A stretch of 64,000 nucleotides of DNA. Source: Flavobacteriaceae bacterium MAR_2010_72. GTDB lineage: Bacteria; Bacteroidota; Bacteroidia; Flavobacteriales; Flavobacteriaceae. The DNA is taken from NCBI GenBank assembly GCA_003550275.1, contig QXCW01000002.1, forward strand, positions 620,001 to 684,000, written 5' to 3'. A program made the position numbers and the translations under genes. Of this stretch, positions 9,680 to 18,285 are shown one piece after another. Below the pieces are notes generated by a model that saw only the letters and a program-made list of their open reading frames with translations, was not told the DNA's origin and made no database searches. Positions within the stretch are counted from its first letter, which is position 1. The number at the start of each line of letters is the position of its first letter.

Positions 9680-9688
9680 CAAATATAG
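9680..9688 (-). promoter_or_regulatory. Promoter -7 box for rpsO
   Basis: Reads TATATTTGC on the minus strand (TAnnTTTG type). The predicted leader of about 50 bases contains a small hairpin GAAAG/CTTTC (9658-9674 region), a possible but unproven site for S15 autoregulation. Confidence 0.55.
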
Positions 9689-9751
9689 TAATAATTAATG
9701 ATTTAGAAGTGATTTTATTAAAAAAGGAGAAGTGACCATTTGGGCGTTTTG

Positions 9752-10609
9752 CTATACTCTTAATGGCTGGTTGGTAATTAAATCAATATACTGATTGATT
9801 TTGTTTTTCAAATCCTTTCTATGGGAAATGAAATCCAAAAAGCCGTGTTCCAACAAAAACTCTGCAGTTTGAAAACCTTCGGGCAATTCTTGTCCTGTGG
9901 TGTCTCTTACAACTCTGGGCCCAGCAAAACCAATTAAGGCTCCGGGTTCACTTATATTAATATCTCCCAACATAGCGAATGAAGCTGTAGTTCCTCCTGT
10001 GGTTGGATCTGTACAAAGTGAAATGTAAGGAATTTGAGCATCTGAAAGTTGTGCTAGTTTTACTGAAGTTTTAGCAAGTTGCATCAACGATAATGCGGCT
10101 TCCATCATACGTGCTCCACCAGATTTTGAGATGATCACAAATGGAATTTTTTTCTTTAGAGCGTAATCCGCAGCACGTGCAATTTTTTCACCTACAACGC
10201 TACCCATTGAACCACCGATAAAACTGAAATCCATACAGGCAATCACAATATCTTTTCCTTTAGATTTCCCAACGGCCGTTCTAACAGCGTCTTTAAGTTT
10301 GGTTTTGTCTTGAGCCGCCTTTAAACGATCTGGATATTTTTTGGTGTCTTCAAATTTAAGTGGATCTTTAGATTCTAATTTTCCATCCAGCTCTTTGAAC
10401 TTGTTGTCGTCAAACAGGATTTCAAAATATTCCTTGCTTCCAATCCTAACGTGATAGCCATCTTCTGGACTTACATAGAAGTTTTTTTCTAATTCCTCTG
10501 TGTCAATGATTTTACCTGTTGGAGACTTGTACCATAACCCTTTAGGGGTGTCTTTTTTCTCCTCGGTAGTGGTAGTTATACCCTTTGTTTTTCTTTTAAA
10601 CCAAGACAT
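9752..10609 (-). CDS. accD: Acetyl-CoA carboxylase carboxyltransferase beta subunit
   Basis: Beta half of the carboxyltransferase that moves CO2 from biotin to acetyl-CoA in fatty-acid synthesis. The 285 residues show the crotonase-like core: '[17 protein letters not shown]', '[17 protein letters not shown]', '[18 protein letters not shown]' and '[14 protein letters not shown]'. The N-terminus aligns with the zinc ribbon of E. coli AccD, but the four cysteines are gone: the positions read KSPTG and VSPEDG. The fold is therefore expected without zinc. The alpha subunit is not in this window. Confidence 0.95.
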   Translation of the reverse strand: MSWFKRKTKGITTTTEEKKDTPKGLWYKSPTGKIIDTEELEKNFYVSPEDGYHVRIGSKEYFEILFDDNKFKELDGKLESKDPLKFEDTKKYPDRLKAAQDKTKLKDAVRTAVGKSKGKDIVIACMDFSFIGGSMGSVVGEKIARAADYALKKKIPFVIISKSGGARMMEAALSLMQLAKTSVKLAQLSDAQIPYISLCTDPTTGGTTASFAMLGDINISEPGALIGFAGPRVVRDTTGQELPEGFQTAEFLLEHGFLDFISHRKDLKNKINQYIDLITNQPLRV

Positions 10610-10648
10610 TAAAAATGATTTTAAATAATAGTTAGTTAGAATACAAAG

Positions 10649-11716
10649 TTATAAAGTATTTACATTATTAAGGTCTTCAAATGCTTTTTTTAATCGTTCG
10701 ATGAAAGTTTCCTCACCTTTACGAAGCCAAACTCTTGGGTCATAGTACTTTTTGTTAGGTACGTCATCTCCATCAGGATTTCCAATTTGAGTTTGTAAAT
10801 AGTCGGCTTTATCAGTCATGTAATTTCGAATACCAGACATAAACGCATATTGCATATCGGTATCGATATTCATTTTAATCACCCCGTAACCAATGGCTTC
10901 TCTAATTTCTTCAACGGTTGATCCAGATCCACCATGAAATACAAAATCGATATGGTTAGCACCTACGCCATATTTTTTAGAAATATAGTCTTGTGAGTTT
11001 TTAAGGATTTTAGGGGTTAATTTCACATTGCCAGGTTTGTAAACGCCATGTACATTACCAAAGGCCGCCGCAACGGTAAACTGGTCGCTAACTTTACTTA
11101 ATTCTTCGTAGGCATAGGCCACTTCTTCTGGTTGTGTATATAATTTAGAGTCATCAACATCAGTATTATCAACGCCATCTTCTTCACCACCCGTTATTCC
11201 CAATTCAATTTCTAAAGTCATGCCCATTTTACTCATTCGGGCTAAATATTGCTTGCAGATTTCTATATTTTCTTCAATAGGCTCTTCGCTTAAATCGATC
11301 ATGTGAGAACTGTAAAGCGGTTTTCCTGATTCTTTAAAATGTTGTTCGCTGGCATCAAGTAGGCCATCAATCCAAGGCAATAATTTTTTTGCACAATGAT
11401 CCGTATGTAGTATTACTGGAACGCCGTAAAGTTCAGCCATTTGATGAACATGCTTTGCGCCAGCAATGGAGCCTGCTATGGCCGCTTGCTGATTTTCGTT
11501 ACTCAAGCCCTTGCCTGCATTAAATTGTGCTCCTCCGTTTGAAAATTGAATAATTACAGGGGCATTTAAAGCAGCAGCGGTTTCTAAAACACCATTTATG
11601 GTATTAGAACCAATTACGTTTACAGCTGGTAGTGCAAAACCTTTTTGTTTTGCAAGTTTAAAAATCTCTTGAACTTCGGCTCCAGTAGCGACACCTGGTT
11701 TAATATTATGACTCAT
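10649..11716 (-). CDS. fbaA: Class II fructose-bisphosphate aldolase
   Basis: Zinc-dependent cleavage and condensation of fructose-1,6-bisphosphate in glycolysis and gluconeogenesis. 355 residues, close to E. coli FbaA. Visible marks are 'LHTDHCAKKLLPWIDGLL' (metal His), 'MTLEIELGITGGEEDGVD', 'FGNVHGVYKPGNVKLTP' and 'FHGGSGSTVEEI'. It lies 39 bases upstream of accD on the same strand and has a TAnnTTTG box upstream. Confidence 0.96.
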   Translation of the reverse strand: MSHNIKPGVATGAEVQEIFKLAKQKGFALPAVNVIGSNTINGVLETAAALNAPVIIQFSNGGAQFNAGKGLSNENQQAAIAGSIAGAKHVHQMAELYGVPVILHTDHCAKKLLPWIDGLLDASEQHFKESGKPLYSSHMIDLSEEPIEENIEICKQYLARMSKMGMTLEIELGITGGEEDGVDNTDVDDSKLYTQPEEVAYAYEELSKVSDQFTVAAAFGNVHGVYKPGNVKLTPKILKNSQDYISKKYGVGANHIDFVFHGGSGSTVEEIREAIGYGVIKMNIDTDMQYAFMSGIRNYMTDKADYLQTQIGNPDGDDVPNKKYYDPRVWLRKGEETFIERLKKAFEDLNNVNTL

Positions 11717-11749
11717 CTTTTATGATTGTTAGTTGAAAAATTATGTCTT

Positions 11750-11757
11750 CAAAAGTA
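11750..11757 (-). promoter_or_regulatory. Promoter -7 box for fbaA
   Basis: Minus-strand TACTTTTG, 34 bases upstream of the fbaA start, matching TAnnTTTG. No clear -33 element seen. Confidence 0.4.
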
Positions 11758-11845
11758 ATCAATTTTGGGCAAGAATGATGGATTTTTGGGACTAGAACAT
11801 CAAAAAAATTGCGAAATCGTTATCGTGAAATACGCGTATTTTAGC

Positions 11846-14383
11846 TTAAAAAGGGTAGTTGATACCTATGTTATAAACCGCGTTGGAGAAGTTATAATCC
11901 TTAAACCAACGGTTGCCAAGTTCATAGGATGGGTCATAGGTTTTAAAGCCTACATCGGCTCGTAATACGAAGAAACTAAAGTCGTAGCGTAGGCCGAATC
12001 CAGAACCAATAGCGATATCCTTTAATGAGCTTAAATCATTGAAGGTTGCTTTTTCATCGTCAACATTGTCCAAAACATTCCAAATGTTTCCAGCATCAAC
12101 AAACACAGCACCATTAAAACGACCTAGTAGGTTGAAGCGTTGTTCTATGCTAGCCGTAATCTTCATATTGGCTTCATTAAACTCGTCTGAAGATTGTGTG
12201 CTTCCGGGCCCTAAATTGTAGGCTGCCCAAGCTCTGTTGTCATTGGGTCCGCCTCCAAAGAAACTTTTTGAGAAGGGGATACTTTGAGAATTTCCGTAAG
12301 GGATGGCGATGCCGAAGTAGGTTCGGATGGCTAAAATATTATCCCTTCCTAAATCCCAATGTTTAATATAATCTAACTCTGTTTTAATATATTGGGAATA
12401 AGGCACACCAAACACTTCATAATTTCCGTCGGCATTTTTATTGAGATTAAAAAGTTTTGAAAAGTTAGACAATAGGTTTCCGGCAGATTCGATTCGTGCC
12501 CTGAAAATTGAAAAGTCTTTATCAAAAAGATTGTCTTTTCTGTCTTTCACATAATTAAAGTTGGACGCAAATATGAGGTTGTTTTCAGTAAGACGTTGTT
12601 TACGCTGTGCAATATTGTTCACATTTACATAATCGTCATCACCGGGATTCAACGAAGTGTTATTATTAAGAACGTCATTAATAAAAGCGTTTGCTTGATC
12701 AGGAATAGTCAAGGAGGCATCATTTCCTATATAATTGATATCTCTTGCGATGTCATTCAAACGATTAAATGAGTTTTGATAGACCCCAAAGTAATTCGCG
12801 GTGTTCAGGTTTTTTACAAACTGCACATTAAATAAGTCGGTGTCATTAGTAACCGTTCTAGATGGTTTCCACCGATAATTAATAATGCCAGAAAAAGATT
12901 GTTTGTCTAATCCTATATTACGCTGCCCCGAAGCACTTAAACTAATTCTAGTACTTGGCGACATATATTTAGGGATAATTTTTTCGGTACTAATAGGAAA
13001 AAATAATCGTGGAATGGTCAACCGTGCATTGGCTCCAACCTCATTAATATCAAAAAACTGGTCTCTGTTGTTCGACGCATCTTTGGAAGCTCCAATAGCA
13101 CCCAAAGCAGATACCTCTAAAGTTTCAGCGCCTCTAAAAATATTTCTAATGAGCAAACCTGTTCTGAATGAAAACCCAATGGTTTGTATATTACTTTGCG
13201 AAACATCAAATGAAAACCCTAATTCATACTTCTTTTTGGGAGATAGATAAATATTAGCAGTTAAGGTGGTGTCGTTTACGTTTTCGATGTACTCAATATT
13301 TGGGTATTTGAAAGCTTGAAGTTCACTTAAATAGCGATAGGTACGCGTTCTGTCAATATCCTTAAATACATCACCTTTAGTGATAAAAATGGCATCGGTA
13401 ATAGCTTTGGGGCGGTACTTGAGTTTGTCATAGCTATAGAGGTTGAAATTGTTATACTCCAGTGTTTTCTCTAGTGTGAGGTTTCGGTTTTCATAACTAT
13501 AATCGGTAAAAATATTCACCTCTTTAATTTTGTACACTTTAAACGGAATTCTTAAGGTAGTATCCTGTTCTCTAATGGCCCTGTTTTTAATAATGACCTC
13601 CGTGTTTACCTTTTTGGCTGAACCAAGCGTGTCAATATCAAATGATATATAATCCTGCCCGAAATGATATAAGCCTGAATTTCTTAAACCTGTAGTCAAA
13701 CGTTCTCGTTCATTTTCAAAATTGACTTCATCGTATTGTTCTTTTTTCTTCAGAAGCGATCCTTTTTTTAAACTATTTTGGTAAAGAGAGTCAATAATGG
13801 GTGATGCTATTTTTGTAGAAATGGAGTCAAGAATATAGGGCTTTCCAGTGTTAACGTTATAAGTGACATTCGCTCTTTGATCTTCTCTTTTTTCGATATC
13901 ATGGGATGTTTCTACATCAAACCAACCCTTGCTGAAAAAATAGCGATTTAATTGGGTTGTCGTCTTTTCGGCTTTTAGCTCGTCAAGAATGACAGGTGGT
14001 TCTCCAGTTTTTTTTAACCAATTATTAAAGTTTTTTCTAGATTCCAAATCTTTAATCAGCTGTTTTTTTGACAGCAGTCTAATTTTTCGGGCTAATTTAT
14101 CTGGATTATCATAAATCTTTGCTTCTAAAATGGAATCAATATTAGGACGAGCAAGGTTATAAATGTGTACTCTTAAGGGAATACCCAATAAAGGCAACTT
14201 GTTATTTGGCTTTTGATAAATAAGATTGTAGATCTCTTCGGTCTTGGTGTTTTTTTCATTCACCAAAACTGTATTTTGAGTAAGTAAATAGTCATTTTCA
14301 CCTACGCGCTTCATCACATTACATGATGTGAGCAGCACTGCAGGTATTAAAAATAATACTATGTTAAAGTGTCTATTTTTCAA
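11846..14383 (-). CDS. tamL: TamL-type BamA/TamA family outer-membrane lipoprotein
   Basis: An 845-residue Omp85-superfamily protein. A lipoprotein signal ends at Cys21 ('LLTSC'). POTRA-like repeats follow to about residue 400, then a C-terminal beta barrel ending in 'YNIGINYPF' with the final aromatic residue typical of barrel proteins. Lipidated TamA relatives (TamL) are characteristic of Bacteroidota and are thought to help outer-membrane assembly together with TamB; tamB is not in the window. The gene has its own -7 box and is divergent from the SpoU methyltransferase gene. Confidence 0.85.
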   Translation of the reverse strand: MKNRHFNIVLFLIPAVLLTSCNVMKRVGENDYLLTQNTVLVNEKNTKTEEIYNLIYQKPNNKLPLLGIPLRVHIYNLARPNIDSILEAKIYDNPDKLARKIRLLSKKQLIKDLESRKNFNNWLKKTGEPPVILDELKAEKTTTQLNRYFFSKGWFDVETSHDIEKREDQRANVTYNVNTGKPYILDSISTKIASPIIDSLYQNSLKKGSLLKKKEQYDEVNFENERERLTTGLRNSGLYHFGQDYISFDIDTLGSAKKVNTEVIIKNRAIREQDTTLRIPFKVYKIKEVNIFTDYSYENRNLTLEKTLEYNNFNLYSYDKLKYRPKAITDAIFITKGDVFKDIDRTRTYRYLSELQAFKYPNIEYIENVNDTTLTANIYLSPKKKYELGFSFDVSQSNIQTIGFSFRTGLLIRNIFRGAETLEVSALGAIGASKDASNNRDQFFDINEVGANARLTIPRLFFPISTEKIIPKYMSPSTRISLSASGQRNIGLDKQSFSGIINYRWKPSRTVTNDTDLFNVQFVKNLNTANYFGVYQNSFNRLNDIARDINYIGNDASLTIPDQANAFINDVLNNNTSLNPGDDDYVNVNNIAQRKQRLTENNLIFASNFNYVKDRKDNLFDKDFSIFRARIESAGNLLSNFSKLFNLNKNADGNYEVFGVPYSQYIKTELDYIKHWDLGRDNILAIRTYFGIAIPYGNSQSIPFSKSFFGGGPNDNRAWAAYNLGPGSTQSSDEFNEANMKITASIEQRFNLLGRFNGAVFVDAGNIWNVLDNVDDEKATFNDLSSLKDIAIGSGFGLRYDFSFFVLRADVGFKTYDPSYELGNRWFKDYNFSNAVYNIGINYPF

Positions 14384-14412
14384 TAATAAATTAATTACTG
14401 CTACGACCTTTT

Positions 14413-14420
14413 CAAATTTA
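14413..14420 (-). promoter_or_regulatory. Promoter -7 box for tamL
   Basis: Minus-strand TAAATTTG, 30 bases upstream of the tamL start, matching TAnnTTTG. Confidence 0.4.
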
Positions 14421-14512
14421 CAGTTTTAATGTGGTAAGCGAACACAAAAATTAGTCCAAAAAAACATTACTTTGCATTGTCAACACAACGTAACAAAAGT
14501 AAATACATTTTA

Positions 14513-15238
14513 ATGTTAACAAAGAGCCAAGTAAAATTAATTTCAAGTTTAAGCCAAAAAAAGTTTAGAAGCCAACATGGTCTTTTTGTTGTTGAAGGCG
14601 TAAAAGGAATTCAAGAGTTTCTAAATTCAAACTTAAAGTTACATCAACTTTATGCTACAGCGAATATGTTTAATTCGGAAACAACGCTCATTTCTGAACA
14701 GGAACTGAAAAAAATAAGCAATTTAAAAACGCCTAACATTGGTCTGGCCGTTTTCGAAATTCCAAAACCAAAACCTATTGATGCTACTCAATTGATAGTT
14801 GCATTAGACGATGTAAGGGATCCTGGTAATTTGGGAACTATTATCAGGTTGTGTGATTGGTTCGGGATTAAGGATTTGGTTTGTAGCAATGCTACCGTAG
14901 ATTGTTATAATGCTAAAGTGGTGCAAGCAACTATGGGGTCGCTAACACGAGTGAATATGAGTTATGTAGATTTGAAAACTTTTTTAAAGTCTACCCACAC
15001 TGAAAAATTTGGAACGTTCATGAATGGGAATTCACTTTATAACGAAGAATTACCACATAAAGGTATATTGATTTTAGGAAATGAGGCCAATGGTATTTCT
15101 GCCGAAATTGAAGCTGTGGTTGATAAACGAATTAGTATTCCGCGTTTTGGGCATCAACAAGCGACTGAAAGTTTAAACGTTGCTACCGCAACAGCGATTT
15201 TTTTGAGTGAATTTAAACGACCTGCTACTGAAAGGTGA
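14513..15238 (+). CDS. TrmH/SpoU family RNA 2'-O-methyltransferase
   Basis: A SPOUT-fold methyltransferase predicted to methylate ribose in rRNA or tRNA with SAM. The start at 14513 ('MLTKSQVKLISSLSQKKF') gives 241 residues with an N-terminal substrate-binding domain ('HGLFVVEGVKGIQEF'). Catalytic motifs 1-3 are visible: 'ALDDVRDPGNLGTIIRLCDW', 'ILGNEANGIS' and 'ATESLNVATATAIFL'. The exact target base cannot be read from the sequence. Its 3' end overlaps the end of the convergent porT gene by 14 bases. Confidence 0.92.
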   Translation: MLTKSQVKLISSLSQKKFRSQHGLFVVEGVKGIQEFLNSNLKLHQLYATANMFNSETTLISEQELKKISNLKTPNIGLAVFEIPKPKPIDATQLIVALDDVRDPGNLGTIIRLCDWFGIKDLVCSNATVDCYNAKVVQATMGSLTRVNMSYVDLKTFLKSTHTEKFGTFMNGNSLYNEELPHKGILILGNEANGISAEIEAVVDKRISIPRFGHQQATESLNVATATAIFLSEFKRPATER

Positions 15239-15935
15239 AATTAATAAACACACCTCGGGTCTTCATGGAAGCGACATTACCCGTCCACGGACTGTTGGGA
15301 TCATTGTCCCTAACAAGTTCGTCATTAAATGCAAAAACACCTCTAATAGATGGTGTAAACTTAAACCAGTAGAGATAAAGATCAATCCCAAACCCTAATT
15401 CGTAGAAAGCCACACTGCGCTTGGTTCTAAATTGCCCAAAACTATTATCATCAGGATTTTCTTCATTACTTGACAGGTTGATGGCGGTAGAAACACCTCC
15501 AACAATAAAGGGTTTGAAATTATTAACCCGCTTTGTTGAAATTTTTAAAAGTAAAGGAAAATGAACATAGGTAGATTTTACCTCACGAAATAAATCGGCA
15601 GTATTAGGAGAACCGCCAAAGTAGCTCGGATCATATTGTAAATTTCGTTGTGTGATATATAAGCCGGGTTCAAACCTTAAATCAAAATAATCATTGATTC
15701 TTAAATTGGAAATAAGTCCAACATTGAAACCCGTGGTTGATTCTACCAGAATATCCTCAAGATCCTGTTCATACGTAAATTGAAAATCATAAGCATTTAA
15801 CCCTAAATAAAACCCCCAAGACAAGCGGTCTTTGTCGAAATTTTCATTATTCTTTATTTTTTCTTTTGAAAAAAGCTGTGCGGTAACAGACTGACTCAAT
15901 AAAATAATAGAAAGGATTAAAAGCGTTTTCTTCAT
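15225..15935 (-). CDS. porT: PorT family type IX secretion outer-membrane protein
   Basis: A 236-residue predicted outer-membrane beta-barrel protein with a signal peptide ('MKKTLLILSIILLSQSVTAQ'). The start is placed at 15935; the frame extends 21 codons upstream into ubiE without a signal sequence. Alternating strands and the aromatic end 'FINFTFQ' fit a barrel. In Flavobacteriaceae this protein, next to ubiE, is the PorT/SprT component of the type IX secretion system used for gliding adhesins and secreted enzymes. Start is 1 base after the ubiE stop, so translation is probably coupled. Confidence 0.8.
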   Translation of the reverse strand: MKKTLLILSIILLSQSVTAQLFSKEKIKNNENFDKDRLSWGFYLGLNAYDFQFTYEQDLEDILVESTTGFNVGLISNLRINDYFDLRFEPGLYITQRNLQYDPSYFGGSPNTADLFREVKSTYVHFPLLLKISTKRVNNFKPFIVGGVSTAINLSSNEENPDDNSFGQFRTKRSVAFYELGFGIDLYLYWFKFTPSIRGVFAFNDELVRDNDPNSPWTGNVASMKTRGVFINFTFQ

Positions 15936-15936
15936 A

Positions 15937-16668
15937 CTAATTTTTAGATGCTGTGTAAATTGATGCCACTCCAAAAGTTTGAGGCTTATTGTTGACATTT
16001 ATAAACCCAATTTTACGCAAAATATTGTTCAATGCCTCACCATGAGGAAAAATTGATGCCGATTCACATAAATAGGAGTAGGCCGATTGGTCTTTAGAGA
16101 ACAGTTTGCCAATAGTTGGTAAAATATATTTAGTGTAGAATTTGTAGCCTTGTTTATAAGGTGTTTTTTCAGGCACAGAAGTTTCTAAAATCACAAATAG
16201 GCCATTGGGCTTTAAAACCCGTAATATTTCGGATAGTCCTTTTTCTAAATTTTCAAAATTTCTAACCCCAAAAGCCACGGTAATAGCATCAAAAGTGTTG
16301 TCGCTGAATGGTAAATTTTCAGAATCCCCTACAATCAACTTAATGGTTTCGTCCAGATGTTTGTTCGCTACTTTTTTGCGCCCAACCTCTAGCATGCCTT
16401 CACTAATATCTAAACCTATAATATCTTTGGCTTGCGTTTTAGCTAGATGAATAGCGAGGTCGCCAGTACCAGTGGCAATATCCAAAATATTTTCAGGTTG
16501 TGAATTACCAACAATTTCTACCACTTTTTTACGCCATTTAACATCAATTCCAAATGAAATGACCCGATTTAAGCCATCGTATTCTTTAGAAATGGTATCG
16601 AACATTTTAGTGACCTGCTGCTTTTTGTTTAAATCACTATCTTTATAAGGCGTTACTTTTAAGGACAT
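15937..16668 (-). CDS. ubiE: Demethylmenaquinone methyltransferase
   Basis: SAM-dependent C-methylation that makes menaquinone (and ubiquinone where present). 243 residues. The class I SAM motif '[17 protein letters not shown]', the UbiE signatures '[18 protein letters not shown]' and '[18 protein letters not shown]' are intact. Menaquinone is the quinone reduced by the NQR complex encoded further right. First gene of a ubiE-porT pair, with a -7 box only about 11 bases before the start codon. Confidence 0.95.
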   Translation of the reverse strand: MSLKVTPYKDSDLNKKQQVTKMFDTISKEYDGLNRVISFGIDVKWRKKVVEIVGNSQPENILDIATGTGDLAIHLAKTQAKDIIGLDISEGMLEVGRKKVANKHLDETIKLIVGDSENLPFSDNTFDAITVAFGVRNFENLEKGLSEILRVLKPNGLFVILETSVPEKTPYKQGYKFYTKYILPTIGKLFSKDQSAYSYLCESASIFPHGEALNNILRKIGFINVNNKPQTFGVASIYTASKN

Positions 16669-16678
16669 TGTTTTTTTT

Positions 16679-16687
16679 GCAAATATA
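16679..16687 (-). promoter_or_regulatory. Promoter -7 box for ubiE-porT
   Basis: Minus-strand TATATTTGC 10 bases upstream of the ubiE ATG, implying a very short leader. Confidence 0.5.
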
Positions 16688-16766
16688 GGATATTACATGC
16701 GTTTAAGATAATTAGATAAACTAATTATAATCAAATGTAAACTTTAAATTTAAGCGCAAATTATAG

Positions 16767-16774
16767 TATATTTG
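16767..16774 (+). promoter_or_regulatory. Promoter -7 box for trkA
   Basis: TATATTTG about 80 bases upstream of the trkA start, in the divergent region between ubiE and trkA. Confidence 0.45.
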
Positions 16775-16851
16775 CTTGTTTTTAAATAGAAGAATAGTCG
16801 TTTCGATCGACTTTATTTTATGACTTCTTATATACTACAACAAATTAACAG

Positions 16852-18201
16852 ATGAAAATAATTATTGCTGGAGCTGGTGAAGTAGGATTTCATTTAGCAA
16901 AATTATTATCTTACGAATCGCAAGAAATTACCTTAATAGACATCAACAAAGATAATTTATCCTATGCTAATGACCATTTGGATATTAAAGTTATCAAGGG
17001 TGATGTGACTTCAATTGCTATCTTAAAAGAAGCAAGAATCAATGTCGCTGAATTGTTTATTGCGGTAACGTCTTCAGAAACTACTAATATTACAGCCTGT
17101 GTATTGGCCAAACAACTTGGCGCTAAACGAACCATTGCCCGAATTTCTAATTCTGAATTCATCGATCAAAAAGAGGAGGTAGGATTTACCAAATTTGGTA
17201 TTGACGAGTTAATATCACCAGAATCCTTGGCTGCGGCCGAAATCGAGTTGCTTTTAAATCAGTACGGATTTAATGATAGTTACGAATTTGAAGATGGTGC
17301 TTTAACGATGTTAAGTTTAAGGCTGTCCAGAACGGCGACCTTTGTTGATAAAACCGTCAAGGAAGCGGCCCAAGTGTTCCCCGAATTGCATTTTGTGCCT
17401 ATAGCAATACAGCGTTTTGGAACCCAATATACCATCATTCCAAGAGGGGATACCCAGTTTAAGGAAGGTGATAAAGTTGTATTTATCACCTCAAAAGGAG
17501 GAGATGAAGAGCTGTTTGAACTTTCAGGAAAAGTAAAGACCGAATTGAAAAACGTGATGATTTTGGGTGGAAGCAAGATCGGTTACAAAACTACTAAAGA
17601 CTTATGCAACAGTAAGTTCAACGTAAAACTAATTGAAAGTGATCGAGAAATTGCATTTGAACTGGCCGAAGAACTGCCCAATGCTTTAGTTTTAAATGGC
17701 GATGGACGAAATGTTGAACTTCTAGATGAAGAAAACATTAGTGAAATGGATGCCTTTATTTCGGTGACCGGAAATTCTGAAACCAATATCATGTCCTGTT
17801 TGGTAGCCAAATCGAGAGGCGTTAAAAAAACAATTGCACTGGTTGAAAACATGGATTATTATCAGTTATCACAGTCTATTGGTATTGATACCTTGATCAA
17901 TAAAAAGCTATTGGCCGCCAACAATATTTTTAGATATATTAGAAAAGGTGAAGTGGTCGCCATGACCAAGCTTAATAACATGAATGCTGAATTATTGGAA
18001 TTCGTGGTGAACTCAAAGTCTAAAATCACACTCAAGCATATCAAAGATTTACAATTCCCACGGTCTGCAATTATTGGAGGCGTGATTAGAAACGGAAAAG
18101 GAATTATTCCTTTAGGTGATTTTAAGATTGAGATTGGAGATCGGGTAGTGGTGTGTTGTTTGCCACGTTCTATTACTGAAGTTGAAAAGTTTTTCTTTTA
18201 A
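16852..18201 (+). CDS. trkA: Trk potassium uptake regulator TrkA
   Basis: Peripheral NAD-binding gating subunit of the Trk K+ channel. 449 residues, with the classical duplicated layout: RCK_N 1 ('IIAGAGEVGFHLAKLL', residues 3-18), RCK_C 1 (about 135-215), RCK_N 2 ('MILGGSKIGYKTTKDL', about 226), and RCK_C 2 (about 365-449). Followed 84 bases later by trkH, its membrane partner. Confidence 0.95.
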   Translation: MKIIIAGAGEVGFHLAKLLSYESQEITLIDINKDNLSYANDHLDIKVIKGDVTSIAILKEARINVAELFIAVTSSETTNITACVLAKQLGAKRTIARISNSEFIDQKEEVGFTKFGIDELISPESLAAAEIELLLNQYGFNDSYEFEDGALTMLSLRLSRTATFVDKTVKEAAQVFPELHFVPIAIQRFGTQYTIIPRGDTQFKEGDKVVFITSKGGDEELFELSGKVKTELKNVMILGGSKIGYKTTKDLCNSKFNVKLIESDREIAFELAEELPNALVLNGDGRNVELLDEENISEMDAFISVTGNSETNIMSCLVAKSRGVKKTIALVENMDYYQLSQSIGIDTLINKKLLAANNIFRYIRKGEVVAMTKLNNMNAELLEFVVNSKSKITLKHIKDLQFPRSAIIGGVIRNGKGIIPLGDFKIEIGDRVVVCCLPRSITEVEKFFF

Positions 18202-18285
18202 TCTTGAAAACGATTTAATTACTGTGATCCACATTACATTCGCACACATTAACTGTCAACTCACTAAAAATAACATGATCACTTT

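Noticed and set aside
11765-11965. A plus-strand frame in front of fbaA and over the tamL end
   Set aside because: It overlaps the tamL C-terminus on the other strand and has no family pattern or start signal.
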